DNA of 64,000 nucleotides from Streptococcaceae bacterium AF77-01CM03A (GTDB lineage Bacteria; Bacillota; Bacilli; Lactobacillales; Streptococcaceae): NCBI GenBank assembly GCA_027665725.1, contig JAQDDS010000001.1:1-64000 (forward strand), written 5' to 3'. Of this stretch, positions 38,467 through 48,281 are shown piece after piece. Each line of letters begins with the position of its first letter. The stretch's first letter is position 1. The position numbers and the translations under genes were made by a program. Below the pieces are notes generated by a model that saw only the letters and a list, made by a program, of their open reading frames with translations, was not told the DNA's origin and ran no database searches.

Positions 38467-38492
38467 AGAAAGAGTTTGGTAAAGGAGAAACG

Positions 38493-39398
38493 ATGTTTTT
38501 AGATGAGCAATTAGGAAATGGTTGTGTCTGGATCAATCTAGATGTAGAAAAAATTAAAAATCTTGAAGATTTATCTGAAATCTACGGATTGGATAAGGAA
38601 ACCATCGAATATGCTCTGGATAAAAATGAACGTGCCCATATGGATTACAACCGTGAGAATGGGACTGTGACCTTTATCTACAATGTTCTGGACTTAGAAA
38701 AGGACAAGGATTACTATGAAGCGATTCCCATGACCTTTATCGTCGAAAAGCAACGAATGATTACCATCAGCAATCATAAGAATGCTTATGTCATTGATCA
38801 GATGTTAGCTTATCTGGATAGCCATGAGTCGCTTTCTATTTACAAATTTCTTTTTGCTAGTCTAGAAATCATTAGTAACGCCTATTATCCAATCATTGAA
38901 AAGATGGATAAGAGTAAAGATGAAGTCAACAGCTTACTTCGTCAGAGAACAACCAAGAAAAATCTCTTTGCTCTTTCTGACTTGGAGACTGGTATGGTTT
39001 ACTTAACAGCAGCGGCAAAACAAAATCGACTCCTCTTGGAACATATCCAGAGCCATGCTCTTTATCGGAGATTTAATGATGTCGAACGAGAGCAGTTTGA
39101 TGATGCGATGATTGAAGCCCATCAGTTGGTGTCTATGACAGACTTGATTTCTCAAGTCTTGCAACAACTCTCTTCTTCTTACAACAACATCCTAAACAAT
39201 AACCTGAATGATAGTTTGACAATTTTGACTATTATCTCCGTTTTACTAGCAGTACTTGCGGTTATTACAGGATTCTTCGGAATGAATGTTCCTCTACCAT
39301 TTACAGAAGAGCCAAATGCTTGGATTTATATCTTAATGGCTAGCTTGATTTTATGGGCAGCCTTATCTCAATGGCTGAAGAAAATTACTAGAAAATAA
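38493..39398 (+). CDS. CorA-family divalent cation transporter
   Basis: 301 residues. A long N-terminal cytoplasmic domain with extended helices, then two C-terminal membrane helices with the family signature GMN in GFFGMNVPLP between them, ending in a basic tail (WLKKITRK). Probably carries Mg2+ or related cations. The metal is not fixed by the sequence. Confidence 0.9.
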   Translation: MFLDEQLGNGCVWINLDVEKIKNLEDLSEIYGLDKETIEYALDKNERAHMDYNRENGTVTFIYNVLDLEKDKDYYEAIPMTFIVEKQRMITISNHKNAYVIDQMLAYLDSHESLSIYKFLFASLEIISNAYYPIIEKMDKSKDEVNSLLRQRTTKKNLFALSDLETGMVYLTAAAKQNRLLLEHIQSHALYRRFNDVEREQFDDAMIEAHQLVSMTDLISQVLQQLSSSYNNILNNNLNDSLTILTIISVLLAVLAVITGFFGMNVPLPFTEEPNAWIYILMASLILWAALSQWLKKITRK

Positions 39399-39414
39399 AA
39401 GAGAAGGAGCCAGA

Positions 39415-39942
39415 ATGGCGATTGAAAATTACATGCCAGACTTTGCTGTAGAAGCAGTTTATGATTTGACAGTAGAAAGCCTGCAAAAACAAGGAATAAA
39501 AGCTGTTTTGGTGGATTTAGATAATACTCTCATTGCTTGGAATAACCCTGACGGGACTCCAGAGATGAAACGATGGTTGCATGACCTTCGTGACGCAGGG
39601 ATTCGCATTATTGTAGTCTCAAATAATTCTAAAAAACGTGTCCAACGAGCAGTTGAAAAATTTGGGATTGATTATGTCTACTGGGCTTTGAAGCCTTTTA
39701 CTTTCGGGATTGATCGTGCCATGAAGGAATTCCACTATGAGAAAAACGAAGTGGTCATGGTTGGGGATCAACTCATGACGGATATTCGAGCTGCTCACCG
39801 AGCAGGGATTCGTTCGATTTTGGTCAAACCCTTGGTCCAGCATGACTCTATCAAAACACAGATTAACAGAGCTCGTGAGCGCCGTGTTATGAAACAAATC
39901 ACTGAAAAGTACGGGCCTATCACATATAAAAAAGGAATCTAA
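39415..39942 (+). CDS. YqeG family HAD-type phosphatase
   Basis: 175 residues, subclass IIIA HAD. Motif I LVDLDNTLIAW (about 32-42), motif II VVSNNSKKR, motif III KP and motif IV VGDQLMTDIRAA. First gene of the conserved Firmicutes cluster yqeG-yqeH-yhbY-nadD-yqeK-rsfS; two bases precede yqeH. Its substrate is not established in this organism. Confidence 0.93.
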   Translation: MAIENYMPDFAVEAVYDLTVESLQKQGIKAVLVDLDNTLIAWNNPDGTPEMKRWLHDLRDAGIRIIVVSNNSKKRVQRAVEKFGIDYVYWALKPFTFGIDRAMKEFHYEKNEVVMVGDQLMTDIRAAHRAGIRSILVKPLVQHDSIKTQINRARERRVMKQITEKYGPITYKKGI

Positions 39943-39944
39943 CT

Positions 39945-41051
39945 ATGGAAGAAATTCTCTGTATTGGTTGTGGAGCAACCATTCAGACGACAGATAAGAC
40001 CGGTCTAGGCTTTACACCTCAGTCAGCACTCGAAAAAGGTTTGGAAACTGGTGAAGTTTATTGCCAACGTTGTTTCCGTCTTCGTCATTACAATGAAATC
40101 ACAGATGTGCAACTGACGGATGATGATTTCCTAAAACTCTTGCACGAGGTGGGAGACAGTGATGCCTTGGTGGTCAATGTTATTGATATCTTTGACTTTA
40201 ATGGCTCTGTTATCCCAGGCTTGCCTCGTTTTGTATCAGGTAATGATGTGCTCTTGGTTGGAAATAAAAAAGACATCCTCCCTAAGTCAGTTAAACCAGG
40301 CAAGATTAGTCAATGGCTCATGGAACGTGCCCATGAGGAGGGTCTTCGTCCTGTGGACGTTGTTCTGACTTCAGCTCAAAATAAGCATGCTATCAAGGAA
40401 GTCATTGAAAAGATCGAGCATTACCGTAAAGGACGCGATGTCTATGTAGTTGGGGTAACCAATGTTGGGAAATCAACTCTTATCAACGCCATCATCCAGG
40501 AGATCACGGGTGACCAGAACGTCATCACAACTTCACGTTTCCCAGGGACAACTCTAGATAAGATCGAGATTCCGCTTGATGATGGTTCTTATATCTACGA
40601 TACGCCGGGGATTATCCACCGTCATCAGATGGCTCACTACTTGACAGCTAAAAATCTCAAGTATGTTAGTCCTAAAAAGGAAATCAAACCTAAAACCTAC
40701 CAGCTCAATCCGGAGCAAACTCTGTTTTTAGGTGGTCTGGGACGCTTTGACTTCATCGCAGGCGAAAAGCAAGGTTTCACAGCCTTCTTTGACAATGAAC
40801 TCAAACTTCATCGTACTAAGCTGGAGGGAGCCAGTGACTTTTACGCTAAGCACCTGGGAACCCTTCTTACACCACCAAATAGCAAGGAGAAAGAAGATTT
40901 TCCAAAACTAGTCCAGCATGTATTTACCATTAAGGACAAGACTGACCTAGTCATCTCAGGCCTAGGCTGGATCCGTGTAACAGGCACCGCCAAAGTAGCC
41001 GTCTGGGCACCAGAAGGCGTCGCCGTCGTCACACGAAAAGCAATTATTTAA
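39945..41051 (+). CDS. yqeH: Ribosome biogenesis GTPase YqeH
   Basis: 368 residues. N-terminal zinc finger CIGCG...CQRCF (about 5-45) followed by a circularly permuted GTPase: NKKD (G4) comes before the P loop GVTNVGKST and the DTPG switch, as in YqeH/YjeQ proteins. Required for 30S subunit assembly in Bacillus. It ends 56 bases before the structured element at 41108. Confidence 0.95.
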   Translation: MEEILCIGCGATIQTTDKTGLGFTPQSALEKGLETGEVYCQRCFRLRHYNEITDVQLTDDDFLKLLHEVGDSDALVVNVIDIFDFNGSVIPGLPRFVSGNDVLLVGNKKDILPKSVKPGKISQWLMERAHEEGLRPVDVVLTSAQNKHAIKEVIEKIEHYRKGRDVYVVGVTNVGKSTLINAIIQEITGDQNVITTSRFPGTTLDKIEIPLDDGSYIYDTPGIIHRHQMAHYLTAKNLKYVSPKKEIKPKTYQLNPEQTLFLGGLGRFDFIAGEKQGFTAFFDNELKLHRTKLEGASDFYAKHLGTLLTPPNSKEKEDFPKLVQHVFTIKDKTDLVISGLGWIRVTGTAKVAVWAPEGVAVVTRKAII

Positions 41052-41107
41052 ACACAGAAAGGAAAGGGTTGTCTAAATTTGGGCGAGCATGGCGAGCCCC
41101 ATAAAGA

Positions 41108-41240
41108 ATACTTTTCGCCGTGGTGTTAGTTGGTACAAGTGATTGTACCAACTGAGGAAAATTTGAGACCTTAGGCTCAAATTTTAGTCATGAAAGTCCA
41201 GAGGACTTTGCTGACGTCCGTCACCACTTCAGAAAAGTAT
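41108..41240. repeat. Structured 133-bp element with terminal inverted repeats (MITE/BOX-like candidate)
   Basis: The ends ATACTTTTC...GTGGTG (41108-41125) and CACCAC...GAAAAGTAT (41222-41240) are inverted repeats. Between them lie three strong hairpins: AGTTGGTACAA/TTGTACCAACT (41128-41153, 11 bp, loop GTGA), AAAATTTGAG-CC/GG-CTCAAATTTT (41158-41185), and AAAGTCC/GGACTTT (41193-41209). The right end contains GCTGACGT, which I recall also occurs near the end of pneumococcal BOX repeats. Two copies of GGCGAGC lie just outside, at 41082 and 41091. Confidence 0.65.
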
Positions 41241-41265
41241 AAAAAGAAACTCTTTTAAATGAATT

Positions 41266-41577
41266 ATGTCATTAACATCAAAACAACGTGCCTTCCTCAA
41301 CAGCCAGGCACATACCCTTAAACCCATTATCCAAATCGGGAAAAATGGTCTCAACGACCAAATCAAAACTAGCGTTCGTCAGGCACTTGACGCCCGCGAA
41401 TTGATCAAGGTTACTCTCTTACAAAACACAGATGAAAACATCCACGAAGTAGCTGAAATCTTGGAAGAAGAAATCGGTGTGGATACAGTACAAAAAATTG
41501 GACGTATCTTGATTTTGTATAAACAATCAAGCAAGAAAGAAAATCGTAAGATTTCTAAAAAAGTTAAAGAAATTTAA
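41266..41577 (+). CDS. yhbY: YhbY/CRM-domain RNA-binding protein
   Basis: 103 residues, one CRM domain (LTSKQRAFLNSQAHTLKPIIQIGKNGL; GRILILYK) that binds pre-50S ribosome RNA in homologues. The C-terminus is a basic tail. The ATG has no clear Shine-Dalgarno sequence, which is unusual in this window; the structured element lies 25 bases upstream. Confidence 0.92.
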   Translation: MSLTSKQRAFLNSQAHTLKPIIQIGKNGLNDQIKTSVRQALDARELIKVTLLQNTDENIHEVAEILEEEIGVDTVQKIGRILILYKQSSKKENRKISKKVKEI

Positions 41578-41627
41578 AAATATACTCCAAAAAACTGTTT
41601 TTACAGAAGACTAAAGGAGATTAGCCT

Positions 41628-42257
41628 ATGGCAATCGAATTATTAACTCCCTTTACAAAAGTGGAGTTAGAGCCAGAAATCAAGGATAAAAAACGTAAGC
41701 AAGTTGGAATCTTAGGGGGAAATTTTAACCCTGTTCACAATGCCCACCTTATCGTCGCAGACCAAGTGCGCCAGCAGTTGGGATTGGATCAAGTTCTTCT
41801 TATGCCTGAATACCAACCACCTCACGTAGACAAAAAAGAAACCATTTCTGAACACCACCGTCTCAAGATGCTTGAATTGGCTATCGATGGAATCGAAGGT
41901 TTAGCTATTGAGACTATTGAGTTAGAGCGTAAGGGTATTTCCTACACCTACGACACCATGAAGATTTTGACAGAGAAGAATCCAGATACAGATTATTACT
42001 TTATCATCGGTGCTGACATGGTAGATTATCTGCCTAAGTGGTACAGAATTGATGAATTGGTCGACCTCGTTCAGTTTGTAGGAGTTCAGCGACCACGATA
42101 CAAGGCTGGGACTTCTTATCCAGTCATCTGGGTGGATGTGCCTCTCATGGATATTTCATCCAGTATGGTACGTGATTTCATCGCCCAAGGTCGCACACCT
42201 AACTTTCTCTTGCCAAAACCAGTGCTAGACTATATTGAGAAAGAAGAGCTTTACTGA
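41628..42257 (+). CDS. nadD: Nicotinate-nucleotide adenylyltransferase
   Basis: 209 residues. Nucleotidyltransferase motif [12 protein letters not shown] (about 30-41) and the C-terminal [10 protein letters not shown]. Makes deamido-NAD from nicotinate mononucleotide and ATP. About 20 extra residues precede the motif compared with many NadD proteins; AAAGGAG supports this start. It overlaps yqeK by one base (TGATGG). Confidence 0.95.
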   Translation: MAIELLTPFTKVELEPEIKDKKRKQVGILGGNFNPVHNAHLIVADQVRQQLGLDQVLLMPEYQPPHVDKKETISEHHRLKMLELAIDGIEGLAIETIELERKGISYTYDTMKILTEKNPDTDYYFIIGADMVDYLPKWYRIDELVDLVQFVGVQRPRYKAGTSYPVIWVDVPLMDISSSMVRDFIAQGRTPNFLLPKPVLDYIEKEELY

Positions 42258-42850
42258 TGGCATACCAAGACTATATCAACTGTTCGCGTGAAGAATTGTT
42301 GGAAAAAATGGCAGAGCTCCTACCTGAAAAACGTTTAACCCATTGTCTGGGTGTAGAGCGTGCAGCCATTGAATTGGCTCAGCGCTTTGGTGTGGATGTT
42401 GAGAAAGCTGGTTTAGCAGGTCTCCTTCATGACTATGCTAAAAAGCTATCAGATCAAGAATTTTTAGACTTGATAGATCGTTATCAACTTGACTCTGATC
42501 TTAAAAACTGGGGCAATAATGTCTGGCATGGCATGGTCGGTATCTACAAGATTCAGGAAGATTTGGATTTACAAGATTCTGAAATCCTACGAGCTATTGA
42601 AATTCATACAGTTGGAGCTGGTCAGATGACGGACTTTGATAAGATTATCTACGTCGCAGACTACATCGAGCACAATCGTGCTTTTCCGGGAGTGGACCAG
42701 GCACGTGAGATTGCTGAACTATCACTAAATAAGGCGGTAGCTTACGAGACAGCTCATACCGTGGAGCATTTAGCTCATCAGGGATTTCCCATCTATCCCC
42801 AAACCCTTGAAACCTATAACGCCTATGTGCACTATTTGAAAGAGGACTAA
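42257..42850 (+). CDS. yqeK: HD-domain hydrolase YqeK (diadenosine tetraphosphate type)
   Basis: 197 residues. HD-superfamily metal site: His in [13 protein letters not shown] in LLHDYAK, and downstream EIHT and YVADYIE. Characterised YqeK proteins hydrolyse Ap4A. Translation is coupled to nadD; ends directly before rsfS. Confidence 0.92.
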   Translation: MAYQDYINCSREELLEKMAELLPEKRLTHCLGVERAAIELAQRFGVDVEKAGLAGLLHDYAKKLSDQEFLDLIDRYQLDSDLKNWGNNVWHGMVGIYKIQEDLDLQDSEILRAIEIHTVGAGQMTDFDKIIYVADYIEHNRAFPGVDQAREIAELSLNKAVAYETAHTVEHLAHQGFPIYPQTLETYNAYVHYLKED

Positions 42851-43201
<351 letters not shown>

Positions 43202-43209
43202 TCTTTTCC

Positions 43210-43298
43210 TTTATCTTTTATTACTGCGTTAACTCATTTTGCCTAACTCTAGTTATGCCTGCAATTCGTTGCCTAGTACTAAAAGCAAACGAAAAGAC
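43210..43298. repeat. Dispersed 89-bp intergenic repeat, copy B
   Basis: Ungapped match to 21548-21636 (68 of 89). On the reverse strand it keeps an open frame (VFSFAFSTRQR...NELTQ, then stop), but copy A does not preserve this well, so I do not call a gene. It lies directly after rsfS. Confidence 0.75.
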
Positions 43299-43314
43299 TA
43301 TAGCGTTACAATTG

Positions 43315-43342
43315 AACTCAGTTGCAGTCAACTGGGTTTTAT
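43315..43342 (+). terminator. Terminator after rsfS
   Basis: AACTCAGTTG / CAACTGGGTT stem with a four-base loop, then TT-A-TTT; moderately strong. Confidence 0.6.
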
Positions 43343-43417
43343 TTGCTTATTTTAGAAAAATTGATTGAAAGGTAAGAGCGAGTGGTGTTTACCATGGAGG
43401 CTCTTGGGATCATGATT

Positions 43418-44158
43418 ATGGCAACTTATGAAACGTTTGCGGCTGTCTATGATGCAGTTATGGATGATAGTTTATACGATAAATGGACGGATTTTTCGCT
43501 ACGCCATTTGCCTAAAACCAAGGACAGAAAGAAACTACTGGAATTGGCTTGTGGTACAGGCATCCAGTCCGTTCGCTTTTCTCAAGCTGGTTTTGATGTG
43601 ACTGGACTTGATTTAAGCGCGGATATGCTGAAGATTGCTGAGAAGAGAGCTATTTCATCCAAGCAAAAGATTGATTTTATGGAAGGCAATATGTTGGACT
43701 TGTCCAAGGCAGGTCAATACGACTTTGTCACGTGTTACTCGGACTCAATCTGTTACATGCAGGATGAGGTGGAAGTAGGGGATGTCTTTAAAGAAGTCTA
43801 TAATGCTCTCAATGAGGACGGGGTCTTTATCTTTGATGTGCATTCGACTTACCAGACAGATGAGGTCTTTCCTGGCTATTCCTATCATGAAAATGCAGAA
43901 GACTTTGCCATGCTCTGGGATACCTACGAGGATGCAGCACCACATTCTATCGTGCATGAGTTGACCTTTTTTATCAAGGAAGCGGATGGTTCCTTTAGTC
44001 GTCACGACGAAGTGCATGAGGAGCGAACCTACGAAGTCTTGACCTATGATATTTTGCTAGAACAAGCTGGTTTTAAGTCCTTCAAGCTTTACGCTGACTT
44101 TGAGGATAAGGAGCCTACAGAGACCAGTACTCGTTGGTTTTTTGTCGCGCAGAAGTAG
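43418..44158 (+). CDS. Class I SAM-dependent methyltransferase (YqeM-like)
   Basis: 246 residues. SAM-binding motif LLELACGTGIQS (about 42-53), GLDLSADML and a YSDSICYM motif. Substrate unknown. The start is uncertain: ATG 43418 gives the MATYETFAAVYD start I expect for the family; ATG 43412 is better spaced from GGAGG (43396-43400); GTG 43382 is also open. Ten bases before the next gene. Confidence 0.85.
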   Translation: MATYETFAAVYDAVMDDSLYDKWTDFSLRHLPKTKDRKKLLELACGTGIQSVRFSQAGFDVTGLDLSADMLKIAEKRAISSKQKIDFMEGNMLDLSKAGQYDFVTCYSDSICYMQDEVEVGDVFKEVYNALNEDGVFIFDVHSTYQTDEVFPGYSYHENAEDFAMLWDTYEDAAPHSIVHELTFFIKEADGSFSRHDEVHEERTYEVLTYDILLEQAGFKSFKLYADFEDKEPTETSTRWFFVAQK

Positions 44159-44167
44159 GAGATTACC

Positions 44168-45265
44168 ATGACCATTACAGGTATTATAGCGGAGTTCAAT
44201 CCTTTTCATAATGGCCACAAATACCTGCTGGAACAGGCTAAAGGATTGAAAATTGTGGCTATGTCTGGGAATTTCATGCAGAGAGGCGAGCCTGCTATCG
44301 TGGACAAGTGGACTCGGGCCCAGATGGCACTGGAGAATGGCGCAGACCTGGTAGTAGAATTGCCCTTTTTAGTCAGTGTACAAGCAGCGGATTTCTTTGG
44401 ACAAGGAGCAGTAGATATCTTGGCGCAGTTAGGAATTGATAGCCTAGCTTTTGGAACAGAGGAAGTTCTGGATTACCAGCAAATTGCTAACCTATATGCA
44501 GAACGTGGTCGAGAGATGGAAGCCTTCATGGAAAACTTGCCTGATTCTCTATCTTATCCCCAGAAAACCCAAGCCATGTGGAAGGAATTTGCAGGTCTTG
44601 ATTTTTCAGGTGATACGCCCAATCACGTCCTAGCTCTTGCTTATGCCAAAGCAGTTGTTGGACGTAACATTAAGCTTCATCCGATAAAGCGTCAGGGAGC
44701 TGGATACCATTCGGTGGATAAGGATGTAGACTTTGCTTCGGCGACAGCCATCCGTCAGCATCAATCAGACCAAGATTTCTTAGAACGCTTTATTCCAACT
44801 GTTACTCTTTTTGAGCAGGCCTGTAAGGTGAGCTGGGGAAATTATTTTCCACTTTTACGCTATCAAATCTTGTCAAATCCAGACCTAACTACTATTTATC
44901 AGGTCAATCAAGAGATGGCTGTGCGTATTAAGGAAGCCATCAAAATAGCAAAATCTATTGAGGAATTGGTTGAGTTAGTGGCTACCAAACGCTACACCAA
45001 GGCGCGTGTGCGACGCCTCTTGACCTATATCTTGGTCCAGGCCAGAGAAAGTGACTTGCCAGAAGGTATTCACATCCTTGGTTTTACCGAAAAAGGCAGA
45101 CAACACCTTAAAGCTCTCAAAGAGCAGGTCAATCTCGTCAGCCGAATCGGTAAAGAACCCTGGGATGCTATGACTCAAAAGGCAGACCAAATTTATCAGC
45201 TGGGACACCCGAGTATCGCAGAACAAAATTTTGGCAGAGTGCCAATCAGAATCGAAACAAACTAA
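44168..45265 (+). CDS. YlbM/TmcAL-type nucleotidyltransferase
   Basis: 365 residues. N-terminal nucleotidyltransferase site [17 protein letters not shown] (about 4-20) and [12 protein letters not shown]; the C-terminal part is helical. In Bacillus the homologue is TmcAL, which makes N4-acetylcytidine at the elongator tRNA-Met wobble base. I infer the same for this gene. Confidence 0.88.
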   Translation: MTITGIIAEFNPFHNGHKYLLEQAKGLKIVAMSGNFMQRGEPAIVDKWTRAQMALENGADLVVELPFLVSVQAADFFGQGAVDILAQLGIDSLAFGTEEVLDYQQIANLYAERGREMEAFMENLPDSLSYPQKTQAMWKEFAGLDFSGDTPNHVLALAYAKAVVGRNIKLHPIKRQGAGYHSVDKDVDFASATAIRQHQSDQDFLERFIPTVTLFEQACKVSWGNYFPLLRYQILSNPDLTTIYQVNQEMAVRIKEAIKIAKSIEELVELVATKRYTKARVRRLLTYILVQARESDLPEGIHILGFTEKGRQHLKALKEQVNLVSRIGKEPWDAMTQKADQIYQLGHPSIAEQNFGRVPIRIETN

Positions 45266-45290
45266 GTCTACTTTGAAGTGGACTTTTTTC
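45265..45290 (+). terminator. Terminator after the YlbM gene
   Basis: AGTCTACTT / AAGTGGACT with a two-base loop and six Ts. Confidence 0.8.
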
Positions 45291-45424
45291 TTGTTTTTTG
45301 CAAAAAAATTCTTTTATAAAATAGTTAGGTTTAAGAAGCTTATTTTACTAAGGAAAATGAAGATATTGCTCCTAAAAATAACTAAAACAACTTCCATTTA
45401 AGGTTTGTTAAAAATATTTTTTTG

Positions 45425-45433
45425 TGGTAAAAT
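45425..45433 (+). promoter_or_regulatory. Extended -10 promoter of rny
   Basis: TG-G-TAAAAT, about 50 bases before ATG 45483. Confidence 0.55.
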
Positions 45434-45482
45434 GTATAAGAATGCATGTCATTCGGATAAACAAATAAATTGAGGTAAAAAC

Positions 45483-47096
45483 ATGGAAATTATGGCGATT
45501 GTTATAGTTGTTTTTGCCGTCATCATTGGTTTAGTCATTGGATATGTCAGCATCTCAGTCAAGATGAAATCATCACAAGAGGCTGCAGAGTTGATGCTTT
45601 TAAATGCTGAACAAGAAGCAACTAATTTACGAGGACAAGCTGAGCGCGAAGCGGATTTATTAATCAATGAAGCTAAAAGCGAAAGCAAATCCCTTAAAAA
45701 AGAAGCACTATTGGAGGCTAAAGAAGAAGCCAGAAAATACCGCGAAGAAGTGGACGCTGAATTTAAGTCAGAGCGTCAAGAACTCAAGCAAATCGAAAGT
45801 CGTTTGACGGAGAGAGCTACGAGCCTTGACCGTAAAGACGATAATTTGACGAACAAAGAAAAAACACTTGAACAAAAAGAACAAAGTATTTCTGATAGAG
45901 CAAAAAACCTTGATGCACGTGAAGAGCAACTAGAGGAAATTGAAAAGCAAAAGCAAGCTGAACTAGAGCGTGTCGGAAGTCTGACACAGTCAGAGGCGAA
46001 AGATATTATCTTAGCCCAAACAGAAGAAGACTTGACTAAGGAAATTGCTAGTCGCATTCGTGAGGCTGAGCAAGAAGTTAAGGAACGTTCAGATAAGTTA
46101 GCCAAGGATATCTTGGCTCAAGCTATGCAGAGAATTGCTGGTGAGTATGTAGCTGAATCTACAAACTCTACGGTTCATCTGCCTGATGATACCATGAAAG
46201 GTCGTATCATTGGACGTGAAGGTCGTAACATTCGTACCTTTGAAAGTTTGACAGGGGTTGATGTCATCATTGATGATACGCCAGAAGTGGTAACCTTGTC
46301 AGGTTTTGATCCTATCCGCCGTGAGATTGCCCGTATGACGATGGAAACCTTGCTTAAGGATGGACGTATTCACCCAGCTCGTATCGAAGAGTTAGTTGAG
46401 AAAAATCGTCTAGAGATTGACAATAAAATCCGTGAATATGGTGAGGCTGCAGCTTATGAAATCGGAGCACCAAACCTTCACCCAGACTTAATGAAGATCA
46501 TGGGTCGTTTGCAGTTCCGTACTTCATACGGTCAAAATGTCTTGCGTCACTCGATTGAAGTTGCTAAGTTGGCTGGTATCATGGCTAGTGAACTTGGTGA
46601 AAATGCAGCTCTCGCTCGTCGTGCAGGATTCCTTCACGATATCGGAAAAGCTATTGACCGTGAGGTGGAAGGTAGCCACGTTGAGATTGGTACTGAATTG
46701 GCTCGTAAGTACAAGGAACACCCAGTTGTTATCAATACTATTGCTAGCCACCACGGAGATGTAGAGCCTGAAAGTGTTATTGCAGTTCTTGTTGCTGCAG
46801 CGGATGCTCTAAGTGCTGCTCGTCCAGGAGCTCGTAGCGAGTCTCTTGAGAGCTATATCAAACGTCTCCATGACTTAGAGGAGATTGCAAATAGCTTTGA
46901 AGGTGTTCAAAATAGCTTTGCCCTTCAAGCAGGTCGTGAAATCCGCATCATGGTAAACCCAGGTCAAATCAAGGACGACAAGGTCACAATCTTGGCTCAT
47001 AAAGTTCGTGAGAAAATCGAAAACAATCTCGATTACCCAGGAAATATCAAGGTAACCGTAATTCGTGAACTTCGTGCAGTTGATTATGCAAAATAA
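45483..47096 (+). CDS. rny: Ribonuclease Y
   Basis: 537 residues. One N-terminal membrane helix (about 3-25), a long charged coiled coil (about 30-210, rich in E/K/Q), a KH RNA-binding domain ([19 protein letters not shown]), then an HD metal-dependent phosphohydrolase domain with [12 protein letters not shown]. Membrane-bound endoribonuclease that starts decay of many mRNAs. Single-gene unit with its own promoter and terminator. Confidence 0.97.
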   Translation: MEIMAIVIVVFAVIIGLVIGYVSISVKMKSSQEAAELMLLNAEQEATNLRGQAEREADLLINEAKSESKSLKKEALLEAKEEARKYREEVDAEFKSERQELKQIESRLTERATSLDRKDDNLTNKEKTLEQKEQSISDRAKNLDAREEQLEEIEKQKQAELERVGSLTQSEAKDIILAQTEEDLTKEIASRIREAEQEVKERSDKLAKDILAQAMQRIAGEYVAESTNSTVHLPDDTMKGRIIGREGRNIRTFESLTGVDVIIDDTPEVVTLSGFDPIRREIARMTMETLLKDGRIHPARIEELVEKNRLEIDNKIREYGEAAAYEIGAPNLHPDLMKIMGRLQFRTSYGQNVLRHSIEVAKLAGIMASELGENAALARRAGFLHDIGKAIDREVEGSHVEIGTELARKYKEHPVVINTIASHHGDVEPESVIAVLVAAADALSAARPGARSESLESYIKRLHDLEEIANSFEGVQNSFALQAGREIRIMVNPGQIKDDKVTILAHKVREKIENNLDYPGNIKVTVIRELRAVDYAK

Positions 47097-47103
47097 ATAA
47101 GAA

Positions 47104-47132
47104 AGAGCAGTTGAAAAATTACTGCTTTTTTG
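47104..47132 (+). terminator. Terminator after rny
   Basis: AGCAGT / ACTGCT stem, nine-base loop, then six Ts. Confidence 0.65.
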
Positions 47133-47192
47133 TTACACTAGATAGAAAGATTGTAGTAAGCAGAAATGGCTTTACATAGTGAATTCAGATAA

Positions 47193-47858
<666 letters not shown>

Positions 47859-47882
47859 ACTATAGAAAACAGGTACAAACAA

Positions 47883-48197
47883 ATGATGCTTAAACCCTCT
47901 ATTGATACCTTGCTTGACAAGGTACCATCAAAATATTCACTCGTCATCTTGGAAGCAAAACGTGCTCACGAATTAGAAGCTGGAGCAACTCCAACACAAG
48001 AATTCAAATCTGAAAAATCTACACTTCGTGCCTTGGAAGAGATTGAATCTGGGAATGTAACCATCCACCCAGATCCAGAAGGGAAACGCGAAGCTGTTCG
48101 TCGTCGTATCGAAGAAGAAAGACGATTGAGAGAAGAAGAAGAAAAGAAAATCAAAGAGCAAATCGCGAAAGAAAAAGAAGAAGGTGAAAAAATTTAA
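47883..48197 (+). CDS. rpoZ: RNA polymerase omega subunit
   Basis: 104 residues. [29 protein letters not shown] matches the omega core; a long charged C-terminal tail ([21 protein letters not shown]) is typical of streptococci. Two adjacent ATG codons at 47883 and 47886 make the start uncertain by one residue. Confidence 0.93.
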   Translation: MMLKPSIDTLLDKVPSKYSLVILEAKRAHELEAGATPTQEFKSEKSTLRALEEIESGNVTIHPDPEGKREAVRRRIEEERRLREEEEKKIKEQIAKEKEEGEKI

Positions 48198-48281
48198 GGT
48201 TGGGGAGACTCAATCTTATTTTTTCTATTGCAAGAATACTCAATCAATTGAAACGATTTAAGAAGAGAAGGAGGTGAGGAA

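Noticed and set aside
41108-41240. Classical pneumococcal BOX, RUP or SPRITE repeat
   Set aside because: Only the ATAC-type ends and the GCTGACGT stretch recall BOX; the inner modules do not match what I remember, so I did not assign it to a named family.
43210-43298. Reverse-strand open frame in the 89-bp repeat as a small gene
   Set aside because: It has no start codon with a ribosome binding site, and copy A has many differences that do not preserve the peptide; treated as a repeat.
45776-46105. A 109-codon open frame on the reverse strand inside rny
   Set aside because: It is the antisense of the repetitive coiled-coil coding region (serine/arginine-rich shadow), with no ribosome binding site and no family resemblance.
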